64,000 nt of DNA from Methanosarcinaceae archaeon (GCA_020055655.1 JAIPUR010000001.1:168554-232553); one strand, 5' to 3'. Positions 37,787-48,142 are shown, counted from the stretch's first letter. Program-made: numbers and translations. The notes: generated from the letters alone by a model not told the origin.

Positions 37787-38860
37787 TTACTCATTAATTA
37801 CAAATTCGTCTGCACTTTCGTCCATATTTGCAACTATGCTTTCATTCTCTTCATCATACCTTGCATCAAATATAGGTAGATCAACTTCCGGATACCATTT
37901 TTCAAGGAAAGAAAGCATGTGGTATTTGATGAATACTCCACCTGGAACTGAGAGTAAAAGCATCAGTGCTATAAGTACAAGAATCTGAATGAAGATCACC
38001 GGTCCAAGTACTATCCATAATGTCATTTCCCCTGAACCAACAGCTGCCAGGATCAAGTAGAGCATGCCATCGATGAGCAGACTGATCAGGCCCAGTGCAA
38101 GGATTATGATGATTGCTGCGATAAATTCAATTATTCCAACAATGATGAAAAGTACAACTCTACCTATCCAGTAAAGCACAATTTGTTTCCAGTCCATTCT
38201 AAATCTTCTAAAGACGGAACTAAAGGCTGAGAATATGCTTTGTTCGTTATAGATGGAAACGGGTATTGCTAAATTAATAAAAGATCCAACGGTACCGGCT
38301 ATAATTGCTAGTACTAGTATAAGTGGAATAAACATCAGCAATAGTGGTATTAGAGATGCTGCTGAAACAGTATCTAATGCCACAAATCCTAATATAGAAA
38401 CAATTCCAATAGGTATCAAAATTATTAAAGTAACTATGAATCGTAAGATGAACAAATAAAAGCCGCTTCCAAGGAACATGCGGGTATATTCCCAGAATCT
38501 GACATCATTTTTTATGAGTGATTCCACGAATACAAATTCCATTACATTGGAAACATATGCGAAGAACAATATGAACAGTATGAGTAGAACAATTGCAGCA
38601 CCTATTAAAGCCATATTACTTGAAAGGTCTGGAGGCGATATGTTCCAAAGTTCATTATCAAAGACATCGGTCATTTTGTGTACATCTGAATCACTTGCAG
38701 AATAGTTATTTCCACTACTATTTAAACCAGAGCCGGCTCCTCCAATTAGCATTATTAGTATTGCAAGCTTTGCCCATTTCCAAAAATCAAATGGTTCCAG
38801 CAAGCATTTTTTGGTTCTATCAAATGCTTTATCTATCACTTCTGTAACATACCAATCCAT
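37787..38860 (-). CDS. Multi-pass membrane protein (DUF7544/glycerophosphoryl phosphodiesterase membrane-domain-like)
   Basis: 357 residues with about six long hydrophobic segments, for example MALIGAAIVLLILFILFFAY and LILAIIAGTVGSFINLAIPV. The N-terminus WYVTEVIDKAFDRTKKCLLEPF plus DFWKWAKLAILIMLIGG resembles the halophile/methanogen family of DUF7544 membrane proteins. The C-terminal 40 residues are acidic and cytoplasmic. Function unknown; it shares a transcript with maf (9-base gap). Confidence 0.75.
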   Translation of the reverse strand: MDWYVTEVIDKAFDRTKKCLLEPFDFWKWAKLAILIMLIGGAGSGLNSSGNNYSASDSDVHKMTDVFDNELWNISPPDLSSNMALIGAAIVLLILFILFFAYVSNVMEFVFVESLIKNDVRFWEYTRMFLGSGFYLFILRFIVTLIILIPIGIVSILGFVALDTVSAASLIPLLLMFIPLILVLAIIAGTVGSFINLAIPVSIYNEQSIFSAFSSVFRRFRMDWKQIVLYWIGRVVLFIIVGIIEFIAAIIIILALGLISLLIDGMLYLILAAVGSGEMTLWIVLGPVIFIQILVLIALMLLLSVPGGVFIKYHMLSFLEKWYPEVDLPIFDARYDEENESIVANMDESADEFVINE

Positions 38861-39057
38861 AGTTTAAAATGGTAAGTTTTACGATAAATAGTCATTGGTG
38901 TAAAAAACTAGAGTATGAGCGTTAATGTACTATTTTGGTTTAAAGTGAAATAAGATGATAAGATAAGACAAAATGAAATAAAAAAGATTAAAATAATATA
39001 CTACGATAAAAAAGAAGGATACAGATATTGAACCTGAAAGCTATTTTGATTTTTTAT

Positions 39058-39336
39058 TCAGGCACTAACAGCTATATTACCAAAAAAACAAAGATCATGA
39101 TTATCAGCACTCAACTTTAGTTTAAGCATATTGATTCCGATTCTCATTGTTTTTGAGGCAGCAAATATTTGCAAAATCGATATTTTACCATCTTCAAAAC
39201 GATCTCCCATTTCTTTCATTCCTTCGACAAATCCTTTTTCAATAAGATCCACAGGGTCAATTCTAAGTTCAAATGCCTTATTTACTACATGTTTAACTTC
39301 AGTATCATCAAATGTGATAACTGCATGTTTTGCCAT
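39058..39336 (-). pseudogene. Truncated methyltransferase corrinoid protein (N-terminal cap domain only)
   Basis: 92 residues. Residues 10-75 match the helical B12-binding cap of MtbC/MtmC/MttC-type corrinoid proteins: VVNKAFELRIDPVDLIEKGF, then EGMKEMGDRFEDGKISILQI. It ends with GNIAVSA just where the cobalamin-binding Rossmann domain and its DxHxxG motif should begin (normal length about 210). No remainder is visible downstream. It may be a dead gene or a stand-alone cap. It lies near an MtaA/MtbA-like methyltransferase. Confidence 0.7.
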
Positions 39337-39590
39337 TTCAATTGTGTCTTGGATTTTTATTATTGAGCCCCCCTCATTTCAACAACTCTTTGTTATGTAT
39401 TTAGCATTATTTTATTGCAGGCATAGCTTACATTTTTGTTTTAGCTTATTAGTTGGATCTGTCTGCAAAAGCAATTACACAATTAGTCTTATTACTTATA
39501 AATAGTTTATTCAAACTAATATTAATTATTAATTAAGCTAACATAGATGAGATTATGGCAAATTATCTGAATTCATACTTTTGGATAAAG

Positions 39591-39791
39591 TCATATTTTG
39601 AGATACTTTAGATAAAAATATCCTCCAACCCAGTATCCGAGAAGCGCTACCAGAAAAGTTCCCGGAGCAAATCTGAAGCTACCTGAATATCCAATATAGT
39701 TCCAGTATAGATTGAACATCATTACGTATAGAAATGCAAACAAAAAGAAGAAGATAAATTGTACTCTGCCTTTTGTAATTATTGTTGACAT
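39591..39791 (-). CDS. Small two-helix membrane protein
   Basis: 66 residues with two hydrophobic segments, VQFIFFFLFAFLYVMMFNLY and FLVALLGYWVGGYFYLKYL, and a short polar loop GYSGSFRFAPG between. No family recognised. The gene is divergent from the U32 peptidase gene 100 bases away. Confidence 0.5.
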   Translation of the reverse strand: MSTIITKGRVQFIFFFLFAFLYVMMFNLYWNYIGYSGSFRFAPGTFLVALLGYWVGGYFYLKYLKI

Positions 39792-39892
39792 TGCTTTTTT
39801 CGCCTCATATTAAGGAATGGTTTTAAAGCATATACTCGTATCTAGCTGGTAAGAACCAAGCAAATACAGGGTATGCAACTGAGAGTTTAATA

Positions 39893-42397
39893 ATGCGGGA
39901 AAACAAAAATAATAGGAATGATAAAAGCAGCATCATATGTGATCCACCTGAGATACTTGCACCTGCAGGTGATATGAATGCATTGATCGGTGCATTGAAG
40001 GGAAAAGCCGATGCAGTTTATCTGGGAGTTGGAAATTTCAATGCAAGACAAGGGGCAAATAATTTTTCACTTGATGAACTGGAAAAAGCCATAGATCTTG
40101 CTCATTTAAGGAATGTTAAGGTATTTCTGGCACTGAATATACCAATAAAGCAAAAAGAGTTGCAAAAAGCCATTGATGTGGTAGATAAAGCATATTCCTA
40201 TGGAATTGATGCTATAATTCTGGAAGATATTGGTTTAATGAGCCTGGTCAAAAAATATTATCCAGATCTGCCAATACATGCCAGTACACAGCTAACCATT
40301 CACAACAAAAAAGCTGTTGACTTTATTGAGATGGCAGGCGCAAAGAGAGTTATTCTTTCAAGGGAACTCACGGCTGCTCAGGTTAAAGATATAATCGACA
40401 AAAGTCACATTGAAATTGAGCTTTTCGTTCACGGTGCTCTTTGTTATTCTTATTCAGGAAGATGCCTTTTTAGCAGTTTCATAAGCAGACGTAGTGCGAA
40501 CAGGGGTGCATGTGTACAACCATGCAGACGCAGTTACAGGATAATGATAGATGGCAAGGATGCCAAAAATCGTGCAATTGGTGAATATCCTATTAGCTGT
40601 GCTGAATTATGTACACTTCCGGATCTTGAAAAGATCGTTGAAACCGGTGTTGTGAGCCTGAAAATAGAAGGCAGAATGAAAAGGCCGGAATATGTCACTG
40701 CAAGCTCTACTATATATAAGGATGCAGTGGACAAAATATGTAGTACAGGACAGAATTTCTCTCCAGATGATCTTCAAAAGCGTGAGGATGAACTTTCGAA
40801 GTTATTCTACAGAGGTTTTACCAAAGGATTTGTTCTTGAAGAATCTGATGTCAGTCATCAAAAGTTCAGTTCCAACTATGGCATATTCCTGGGAAAAGTA
40901 CAGAGGATACTGCCGTCTAAAAATAATACCGGACTTGAAGTAATATTGCACCAGGACATTACTGATAAAGATGGTATTGCAATATTTACAAAAAACAAGA
41001 TGCTTGGCTCTAAGATAGAATCTATAGGATCCCGCGGCGAAGAGATCAGCAAAGCATCAAAAGGGGACAAGGTCACAATTGGGATCAGTTCAAAAACTGC
41101 AAAGGCTGTACGTAACCATGATGAAGTATATCTATCCACGGATTCAGCACTTATAGAGAGTTTACAGAATCAGGAGATCAAAGATCTTCCTCTGGATATT
41201 ATTGTAACTGCACGAAGAGGCAGAGCTTTCAGTATCGTAGCAAAAGGTAAGTATGGCGGACTTTCTTTCACGGATGAATTCATTGTCCAGGATGCAAAAA
41301 GTTCACCCACCAATAAAAAGCAGATCATAAAAGCTATCGAGAAACTTGGTGATACATCCTACAGTGCCAGATCTCTTAAGATAGACATGGACGAAAATAT
41401 TTTCGTTCCTATGGGTGTTGTCACAGGTGCCAGAAGAGAGCTTATTTCCATGCTTCAGAATGAAGCATTGAAGACATACAAGCATCAGGAAAAGAAACCA
41501 CAAATTGAAGAAGTCGATATCGAATCCACACTCGAAGATGATGCATCATTAGCAGCAAAAAAGCGATTATTAAGTGTTGATATAAATGGCCCGAAATTCC
41601 TCCCGGATGCCATTGATGCAGGTGCAGATATTGTTTACATGCCAATTGAATGGTTCAAAATGATTTCAGAAAGCAAATCCGAGATGAACATACAGGAACT
41701 TTCTGAAATGGATATTGAAATCGTATTCACAACTCCTCAGGTTACTTTTGATGAAGAATTTGAGCAGCTGAGAGAACTCATGATGCAGGTAAAAGCATCC
41801 GGATTCAAGCTTGCATGTTCAAATTTCGGAACTATTCAGGTTGGAAAAGAAATAGGTGCAGAGTACATTGTGCAAAGAGAGATGAACATTTTCAATGCTG
41901 ATACTGCTAAGAAGTTCTTTGAAAATGGTGCACATAGAGTTACAGTTTCCACAGAGCTTGATCTGGATGAGATCGAAGATATATGCATGAATTCCGGAAA
42001 CAGAACTGAACATGAAATAGAGATGCTTGCACATGGTCGGGAATTATTGCTTATTACCGAAAATGACCTGTTAAAACCATTTGCCGATAAGAGGATGCTG
42101 AAAAAGAAGAGTGATGTATATCTTGTAGACAGGAAAAATGACAGATTCCCTGTCAAGCGAAGTGGTACTCGCACTCTGATATATCATTCAAAGGTTCTTA
42201 ATATGCTTGAGCATATGGATGACATAATGGCCTATGATTTAGATGTTATTCGGCTTGATCTGTCCTTGAACAGTCGAAGAGAAGTTAGTGATATCGTAAA
42301 GGCTTACAGAGCTGCCCTTTCTGGCAAATCCATAAAGCTGCGAGGTAATAATCGAGAAGTACCAACAACAGGTCATTATTTTGATGGAGTTATGTAA
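39893..42397 (+). CDS. U32 family peptidase / RlhA-like RNA hydroxylation protein
   Basis: 834 residues. The N-terminal catalytic domain begins EILAPAGDMNALIGALKGKA and carries the U32 signature ELFVHGALCYSYSGRCLFSS near residue 180, with Cys residues that in RlhA/TrhP bind an Fe-S cluster (GACVQPCRRSY). A DUF3656-type insert follows and a second TIM-barrel-like U32 half occupies about residues 560-834. Members such as RlhA hydroxylate 23S rRNA cytidine using prephenate-derived oxygen chemistry; others act on tRNA. Peptidase activity is doubtful. The 100-base upstream region has an AT-rich promoter. Confidence 0.9.
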   Translation: MRENKNNRNDKSSIICDPPEILAPAGDMNALIGALKGKADAVYLGVGNFNARQGANNFSLDELEKAIDLAHLRNVKVFLALNIPIKQKELQKAIDVVDKAYSYGIDAIILEDIGLMSLVKKYYPDLPIHASTQLTIHNKKAVDFIEMAGAKRVILSRELTAAQVKDIIDKSHIEIELFVHGALCYSYSGRCLFSSFISRRSANRGACVQPCRRSYRIMIDGKDAKNRAIGEYPISCAELCTLPDLEKIVETGVVSLKIEGRMKRPEYVTASSTIYKDAVDKICSTGQNFSPDDLQKREDELSKLFYRGFTKGFVLEESDVSHQKFSSNYGIFLGKVQRILPSKNNTGLEVILHQDITDKDGIAIFTKNKMLGSKIESIGSRGEEISKASKGDKVTIGISSKTAKAVRNHDEVYLSTDSALIESLQNQEIKDLPLDIIVTARRGRAFSIVAKGKYGGLSFTDEFIVQDAKSSPTNKKQIIKAIEKLGDTSYSARSLKIDMDENIFVPMGVVTGARRELISMLQNEALKTYKHQEKKPQIEEVDIESTLEDDASLAAKKRLLSVDINGPKFLPDAIDAGADIVYMPIEWFKMISESKSEMNIQELSEMDIEIVFTTPQVTFDEEFEQLRELMMQVKASGFKLACSNFGTIQVGKEIGAEYIVQREMNIFNADTAKKFFENGAHRVTVSTELDLDEIEDICMNSGNRTEHEIEMLAHGRELLLITENDLLKPFADKRMLKKKSDVYLVDRKNDRFPVKRSGTRTLIYHSKVLNMLEHMDDIMAYDLDVIRLDLSLNSRREVSDIVKAYRAALSGKSIKLRGNNREVPTTGHYFDGVM

Positions 42398-42484
42398 GCT
42401 TGTTTACCAAAAACCATGGCCACGATCTTTTTATATGCCTACATAAATAGTTTTTACTATAGATGATCCAGAGGACTCAGAAAA

Positions 42485-43333
42485 GTGAACGAAGAATTAT
42501 TTTATAAGAACCAACTCCAAGATCTGGAAGATCAAAAGGCTGCATACTTTCATCAATTAGATGAAATTGAGCGAATGCGTGCTGAGATTGCTCAGAAAAA
42601 AGAAAACATGAATGCAGCTGAGTCTCTGATAAGTGGCGATTATGAAAAAATACGTGAAGCAAAACATCTTATAGCTTCGGAATATGAAAAGCTTTTGATC
42701 CAGAACAATGAGTTGGACAAAGCCATAAATGAATACGAATCAAAACGATCATCATTTTCTGAAAAAGAGAATGATCTAAATTCACGTATTGAGAACTTCG
42801 AAAGTGAACTGAAAAAATTCGAACGCCGAAAAACAAGATATGATGCTGACATACTACTTTTCAATAAGAAAGAAGAGTTATTTCAGGAAAAAAAACTAAA
42901 GCATGTAGATTCAGAGAAAGAGCTCAATAAAAGAATTACTGATCTACGTTCCTGTAAAGAAGAAATTGCATCACAAGAGATTGACATTGAGCTTGAAAAT
43001 GAGAAAATCGAACGCATTCGTCAATCTAATAAAGTGATGCGCAATAAGCTTCTTTCAGAGGAAAACAAACTCAAGTCACAAGGACATGAGCTTGAAGAGT
43101 TGAAGATACGTAACGAAAAAGACATTGGAACTCAAATGACTCTTCAGAGGCAAAATCTCAATATCAAAAAACTGAACTCCAGAATTGATCAACAATTTTC
43201 CTATATCAAAACTCTTGAAGATAATGTTCTTGAATTGAAGCTCAAACTTGAAAATTCAAATAAAGCTCTTGACGAAGCAACGATTTGCACGAGAATATTT
43301 GAGCAAAATCTCGAACTGTTGCACATAAATTGA
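42485..43333 (+). CDS. Long coiled-coil protein
   Basis: 282 residues starting at GTG, almost wholly alpha-helical coiled coil with heptads of Leu/Ile and many Glu/Lys (for example ENDLNSRIENFESELKKFER). No globular domain, signal peptide or membrane segment. A scaffold or cytoskeletal role is possible; the family cannot be named. It lies 87 bases after the U32 gene, so co-transcription is possible. Confidence 0.75.
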   Translation: MNEELFYKNQLQDLEDQKAAYFHQLDEIERMRAEIAQKKENMNAAESLISGDYEKIREAKHLIASEYEKLLIQNNELDKAINEYESKRSSFSEKENDLNSRIENFESELKKFERRKTRYDADILLFNKKEELFQEKKLKHVDSEKELNKRITDLRSCKEEIASQEIDIELENEKIERIRQSNKVMRNKLLSEENKLKSQGHELEELKIRNEKDIGTQMTLQRQNLNIKKLNSRIDQQFSYIKTLEDNVLELKLKLENSNKALDEATICTRIFEQNLELLHIN

Positions 43334-43436
43334 TTTTGATTCTTTGAAGTAATCATTTGTATGCCATAGAAATCTTTTTTACCATGAAAAACTCATTTTA
43401 GCCTAAGAGATTATATTTCCAATATTGGTGATCACA

Positions 43437-43802
43437 TTGCCACGCAAATTATCTGAAGAGGATATAAAATTACTAAAAAAGCTTGCACCAGAATGTGCAG
43501 GGCTTGAATGTTCCGGATCAAATGCACCGTACAGATCCCTGCTTCCACCCCTTTCCAACCATTTTACCACAGATCTTGATGATTTCAAAAGACGTCTGTC
43601 ATTTTTAAATGATGAGGATATGTCATATCTCATATCGCTTATCAAAAGTGGAGAAGAAAGTCTGGGATGTGTTCCACCACAATATATACAGGTATTTATT
43701 GCATTTGTTGAAGAAAAACTTGGTTCAGAGCTGGCAAAGGAAATATTTAAAATTTATACATCAGGACGTGAATGTCAATCAAGTGACATCATATCACTCT
43801 AA
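43437..43802 (+). CDS. Conserved hypothetical protein
   Basis: 121 residues from TTG at 43437, picked because GGTGATC (43427) sits 6 bases upstream; the GTG at 43428 is part of that site. The protein begins PRKLSEEDIKLLKKLAPECA and has four Cys (AGLECSG, LGCVPP, GRECQ). The C-terminal half is helical (YIQVFIAFVEEKLGSELAKE). No family recognised. Confidence 0.65.
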   Translation: MPRKLSEEDIKLLKKLAPECAGLECSGSNAPYRSLLPPLSNHFTTDLDDFKRRLSFLNDEDMSYLISLIKSGEESLGCVPPQYIQVFIAFVEEKLGSELAKEIFKIYTSGRECQSSDIISL

Positions 43803-43851
43803 TGTACATGTTCTTTCTATTCAAAATAGACTGCTTTATTCATCTATTAGA

Positions 43852-44652
43852 TCATTCGTTTCCTATTTTTGCGTAAAGATCAGCCAGTCCCTGCAAAGTA
43901 ACCTGACCTTTTGAAGTTATAAAATAGTCTCCACGTTCACTTTTCTGGAGTATCATACCGGTGTCAAGTAGTTTCTGTATGTGGAACAATAGATTGCCAC
44001 CACGTAGTTTTGTTATCTTTGACAACTCGGAGAAACTTTTTGTTTCGTTAACCAATGACCTCATAATAAGCAATCTCTGCTTATTTGCAAATGGCTCACA
44101 GATACTATTTACCACATCTTCTGAAAGTGTGCTGGTGCTGGCAGATCTTGTATCATCACTTCTGATATTTTTCTGATTGCAGAAAGATCTAATAAGCCCC
44201 ATCTGCTTGTTAAAAATGTTTGATGCATAACTCACACAAGTACCACATTCATCCGTTGTTGCACATTCTTTGAGTTTATCGAATTGCTGCTGATAATCTT
44301 CAAGCATATCTTCACTGATGTTGTCTTCAAGAAGGAGGAGAACCATATCCTGAAGCAAGTTCTCAAAAGCAGCATGACATGGCACTTTATGCTCACATAT
44401 ACTACTCATACAGTCAATAGACTCTCTTGCGTCATCAAGCATGTAATTAAGCATTGGACGAGAAAGTTCCTCCCTAAGATCAGTCATCATTATATTCATT
44501 TGCTGTCGGTTGGAGTTTTCTAATACTCTTGTAACAACAAGACTTAAAGATGCGATCTCAGCTTTAATTTCTGACAATTCATCATAATATGGATCATCGT
44601 CACCTACCAATCTAATATTTTTTGCATGCTGATTTTCTGTTTTTTGTTTCAT
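43852..44652 (-). CDS. Winged-helix regulator with Cys-rich N-terminal sensor region
   Basis: 266 residues. The C-terminus (about 180-260) is an ArsR/TrmB-like winged helix: ICEPFANKQRLLIMRSLVNE, KSFSELSKITKLRGGNLLFH, then IQKLLDTGMILQKSERGDYF. The N-terminal 170 residues are helical with six Cys in CMSSICEHKVPC and CATTDECGTC, which suggest redox or metal sensing. Such two-part regulators are typical of Methanosarcinales; the target is unknown. It is divergent from the DUF1638 gene, with 200 bases between. Confidence 0.8.
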   Translation of the reverse strand: MKQKTENQHAKNIRLVGDDDPYYDELSEIKAEIASLSLVVTRVLENSNRQQMNIMMTDLREELSRPMLNYMLDDARESIDCMSSICEHKVPCHAAFENLLQDMVLLLLEDNISEDMLEDYQQQFDKLKECATTDECGTCVSYASNIFNKQMGLIRSFCNQKNIRSDDTRSASTSTLSEDVVNSICEPFANKQRLLIMRSLVNETKSFSELSKITKLRGGNLLFHIQKLLDTGMILQKSERGDYFITSKGQVTLQGLADLYAKIGNE

Positions 44653-44854
44653 TCCTTCTCTCCAGGACTGAGCAATGTGGTATAATTTGATTCGAACTGT
44701 AGCATATAATTAGAGTGTATTTTTGTGTAGCTACGTATATAATAGTAACGATTAAGTATATTTACATATACTTCATACATAGATATGTCCAGTAGCATCT
44801 ACGTTAAGATAATTAATCTGTGTTCTATCAATAGACTTTCAGGTTGGTGAAAAT

Positions 44855-45730
44855 ATACCAGTTATAAGCCTTATCGGTTGCAAGATACTTGAAGATGAAA
44901 TCACACATGTACTTGTGGAACATAGACAGAATAGCAGGATAGTGCTTATCGACGACCTTGAGTCAATGGGACTTACAAAAAAACTCCGCTTACTGAATAT
45001 TCCATTTTCAAAGACTCCAATCGATAAGATCAACAATTTTGTTAGTGATAGAATTAAGAATAAAGGAATTAAGAAAAACATATCCAGCACTCGTATTATA
45101 TCCCGTATTTTAGGTTCTTCAAAGGATTCATGTAAACTTATACTTGTTGTAAAGATAATGGAGCTTGGCCTTCATAGAGACCATCATTTACTCAGGAACG
45201 GTGTAGAACAACAAATAATAGATATGGCCAGATTTTCTGATGGTATATTCCTTTTCTATGGTCTCTGTGGTAATGCTCTCAAAGATATTGAAAAGGTTGC
45301 AGAAGGACTGGAATGTGAACTATATATTCCAACAGACAAAGACGGCCAGATCGTGGACGACTGTGTAAGTATAGCCGTTGGTGGCAACAAGATCTACGAT
45401 GACCTGTTCAAGAAGTGCAGAGGTACAGGTACACTATTTTTCACCCCCATGTGGGCTGCAAAATGGGACCTTGCCGGCGATGGTACCCAGGACATGCTGG
45501 GAAAAAACTGCAACTCATTCTTCACTGAAAAAATAGGCAGAATTGTCCAGGTGGATACTGGCTTAAACTTCGAGAAAGATTTCCACGAAAATATCTCTTC
45601 TGTCTCAAAACATTTTAACGCAAAAGTCTATAAAGCACAGGGGAGTACCGAAATTATCGATTCATGGTACCCAAAAGCAAGAGACGATCTCATAAAGAAG
45701 AGTAAAAAGAAAAGTAAAGTTTCCGATTAG
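44855..45730 (+). CDS. DUF1638 family protein, apparently with a non-canonical ATA start
   Basis: 291 codons from ATA at 44855. The first canonical start, GTG at 44915, would cut off the conserved N-terminus PVISLIGCKILEDEITHVL, and no ATG, GTG or TTG lies in frame upstream before a stop. GGTGA sits 4 bases before the ATA, so it is the likely start, or the start has mutated. DUF1638 proteins (here with a GLHRDHHLLRNGVEQQIIDM and LCGNALKDIEKV pattern) occur near methylamine and corrinoid methyltransferases in methanogens; function unknown. Confidence 0.8.
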   Translation: MPVISLIGCKILEDEITHVLVEHRQNSRIVLIDDLESMGLTKKLRLLNIPFSKTPIDKINNFVSDRIKNKGIKKNISSTRIISRILGSSKDSCKLILVVKIMELGLHRDHHLLRNGVEQQIIDMARFSDGIFLFYGLCGNALKDIEKVAEGLECELYIPTDKDGQIVDDCVSIAVGGNKIYDDLFKKCRGTGTLFFTPMWAAKWDLAGDGTQDMLGKNCNSFFTEKIGRIVQVDTGLNFEKDFHENISSVSKHFNAKVYKAQGSTEIIDSWYPKARDDLIKKSKKKSKVSD

Positions 45731-45967
45731 ATTTCATAATCAGAAAGAACTTCTATAACCGCGATGATTTATACAAATATAGATTTTGCATACAAGTAAA
45801 AAGACTTATTTAAATGATTTTGGAAGTTTTTCTTTATTTCTTTTATTATGGATAATATCCATCCACACCCCTAACAAAAGCAACATTTTTAATACATCAA
45901 TGTCGAACTATTGACTGCTTTTTCATCAAATCATTATTAGCAGTAGCAACTATCAGGAAACGACACC

Positions 45968-47176
45968 ATGATCAATTCTATACTGGACAATGACCTTTAC
46001 AAATTTACCATGCAGATGGCAGTGCTTGAAATGTTTCCTGATACGGTTGTAGAATATCGTTTTAATAACCGTGGAGAGCAGCGTTTTAGTGAGGATTTTC
46101 TCAGAGAACTCAGGAAGATCATCGATGAGGATATTCCTGCAATTACTTTAAGTGAAGATGAATATCAATGGCTAAAAAAAGCTTGTCCGTTCTTTAAACC
46201 AATGTATCTGGAATACCTGAAGAACTATCGTTTTGATCCAGATGAAGTGACAGTTTCACTGAATGATGAAAATGATCTGGACATTACGATCAAGGGATTC
46301 TGGCACAGCAGTATTCTCTGGGAAATTGTGCTGATGCCCACCATTTCCGAACTTTATTTTGATACTGTTGAAAACGATTGGAAAAAAGACAATTCTGGTT
46401 CATGTTCTGAAGATAATGTTATTGAGGAATATACATCATTCATAGAGAAAATGGCATGGGAGTTGGAAACAAACCAGTGTCTTTACTCTGAATTTGGTAC
46501 ACGCAGGAGAAGAAGCTCCAAATTGCATGATTCTGTAGTTGGAGCATTGCATATTATGGATAGCTTCATGGGTACGAGCAATGTATATCTTGCAAAGAAA
46601 TACAACTGTAAACCAATTGGAACCATTGGACATGAATGGATAATGGGAATCTCAGCCCTTGTAGGACTTAAAAATGCCAATCTCTTTTCACTTGAGAGAT
46701 GGGTTGACATGTATAAAGGAGATCTGGGTATAGCTCTCTCCGATACCTTTGGCTCGAGAGCATTCTTTGATAATTTTAATCTGAAGCTTGCCAAACTTTA
46801 CGATGGCGTTCGTCATGACAGTGGAGATCCTTTCAAGTTTGTAGATCAGGTAATAGAACATTATAATATGCTGAACATCGTTCCTGCCAGCAAGTTGATC
46901 GTCTTTAGTGATTCACTGCAACCTTTGGATGCAGCTAATATCAAAGACTATTGTCATGGAAAGATCAAATGCAGTTTTGGAATTGGCACAAATTTGACAA
47001 ACAATCCTGAATTCTTCGTCGAGGAGCCACCATTGAACATGGTCATCAAACTTTACAAGGTCAATGATATACCAGTTGTAAAATTAAGCGATGATGAAGG
47101 AAAAGAAACAGGCGATATTAACGCATTGCGAGTGGCAAATTACGTATTCAGAAGAAAGGGACTAGATGATTATTGA
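45968..47176 (+). CDS. pncB: Nicotinate phosphoribosyltransferase
   Basis: 402 residues, standard for PncB. Family features: [20 protein letters not shown] (residues 4-23), [17 protein letters not shown] (around 182) that binds substrate, [15 protein letters not shown] near 220 with the phosphorylated-type His, and VRHDSGDPF near 281. It makes nicotinate mononucleotide from nicotinate and PRPP in NAD salvage. The gene has its own promoter. The 236 bases upstream and much of the 667 bases downstream are noncoding. Confidence 0.96.
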   Translation: MINSILDNDLYKFTMQMAVLEMFPDTVVEYRFNNRGEQRFSEDFLRELRKIIDEDIPAITLSEDEYQWLKKACPFFKPMYLEYLKNYRFDPDEVTVSLNDENDLDITIKGFWHSSILWEIVLMPTISELYFDTVENDWKKDNSGSCSEDNVIEEYTSFIEKMAWELETNQCLYSEFGTRRRRSSKLHDSVVGALHIMDSFMGTSNVYLAKKYNCKPIGTIGHEWIMGISALVGLKNANLFSLERWVDMYKGDLGIALSDTFGSRAFFDNFNLKLAKLYDGVRHDSGDPFKFVDQVIEHYNMLNIVPASKLIVFSDSLQPLDAANIKDYCHGKIKCSFGIGTNLTNNPEFFVEEPPLNMVIKLYKVNDIPVVKLSDDEGKETGDINALRVANYVFRRKGLDDY

Positions 47177-47438
47177 CTATGCTAGCTGCATTTAGCCAAA
47201 AATATAAATTGTAAATTGATTTGCCATTTCGTTTTTTGTGGAATTGCTTTTGAGGGGATAGTTCTATCGCATGATTGGAAGTATCCTATTCCATTTTACT
47301 CGTTTTTAATGGCAAATACACCGTTTTTCTTAACAATGCAATATATGCAACATTAATATTTATATATTTCTGCTGCATATAAAAATCATTATAATCATCA
47401 TAGATATTTAGTTGTAACTTGAATTATAATTTACTGCA

Positions 47439-47561
47439 CTATGCATTCCGAAGCGTAGATGTAAATATACATACGGCCTCGATTTCAATTTCCACCTTGA
47501 TTGTACCAGCATGCATTTCTACAAACTGATTTAACAAAGTAAGGACCAGTCCAGTTCCCTC
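47439..47561 (-). pseudogene. Histidine kinase C-terminal remnant
   Basis: A 40-codon minus frame reads EGTGLVLTLLNQFVEMHAGT then IKVEIEIEAVCIFTSTLRN. This matches the G2 box and end of HATPase_c domains (usually EGTGLGLAIV...HGGxIxVES). Everything upstream is gone, a stop lies immediately before it. It is the only recognisable item in the 667-base gap after pncB besides the TRAM leader. Confidence 0.65.
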
Positions 47562-47859
47562 TTATTTACGGGTATAAAGAAAATATGTTTTTGCATGATC
47601 AACTTCCTAAACCAGGATATCATTTGAATTGGAACGTGAATTGATTCATGTCTATAAGTATGCATAATCAGTAGCGTGAAATTATTTCATCACAAACCTT
47701 AAATAGCTATAAACCTATTAGGAGATTGCTTTAAGATGGTAACTTGTATTCAAACGTAAGAGCTAGATAGTATTTACTTAATATGTACATGCTGTTCTTT
47801 ATTTATGTTTTTAAACTTTGTTCATTCTTTTTAAGCACACCTAAATGGATGTGAAATAT

Positions 47860-48063
47860 TTGTTCAATAACAATGAATCAACTGCACCAGTAGATGCTGG
47901 CGAGACATACGACGTAACAATAGAAGACTTAGCAAGAGAAGGCGACGGAATCGCAAGAGTAAGCGGATTTGTCATTTTCGTACCAGGTACATCAGTTGGC
48001 GACGAAGTCACCATCAAGGTAACCAAAGTAATGCGCAAGTTTGCATTCGGTGAGGTTGCATAA
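47860..48063 (+). CDS. TRAM-domain small RNA-binding protein (archaeal cold-shock-like)
   Basis: 67 residues from TTG at 47860 (MFNNNESTAPVDAGETYDVT); homologues from methanogens usually begin at this point, and GTGA lies 8 bases upstream. An ATG at 47845 would add five residues. One TRAM fold is complete: DLAREGDGIARVSGFVIFVP and VGDEVTIKVTKVMRKFAFGE. Stand-alone TRAM proteins act as RNA chaperones in cold-adapted methanogens. A perfect hairpin terminator follows. An SD-led 7-codon frame (47736-47759) precedes it. Confidence 0.9.
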   Translation: MFNNNESTAPVDAGETYDVTIEDLAREGDGIARVSGFVIFVPGTSVGDEVTIKVTKVMRKFAFGEVA

Positions 48064-48072
48064 TTTTAATCT

Positions 48073-48112
48073 GATGAAGAATACATATTCTTCATCTAAA
48101 ATCTTTTTTGGA
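48073..48112 (+). terminator. Perfect 10-bp hairpin and T run after the TRAM gene
   Basis: GATGAAGAAT-ACAT-ATTCTTCATC (48073-48096) followed by TAAAATCTTTTTT, 10 bases after the stop. It looks like an intrinsic terminator. Confidence 0.75.
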
Positions 48113-48142
48113 TTTGCATTTTTATTCTAACTTAATAAATTT

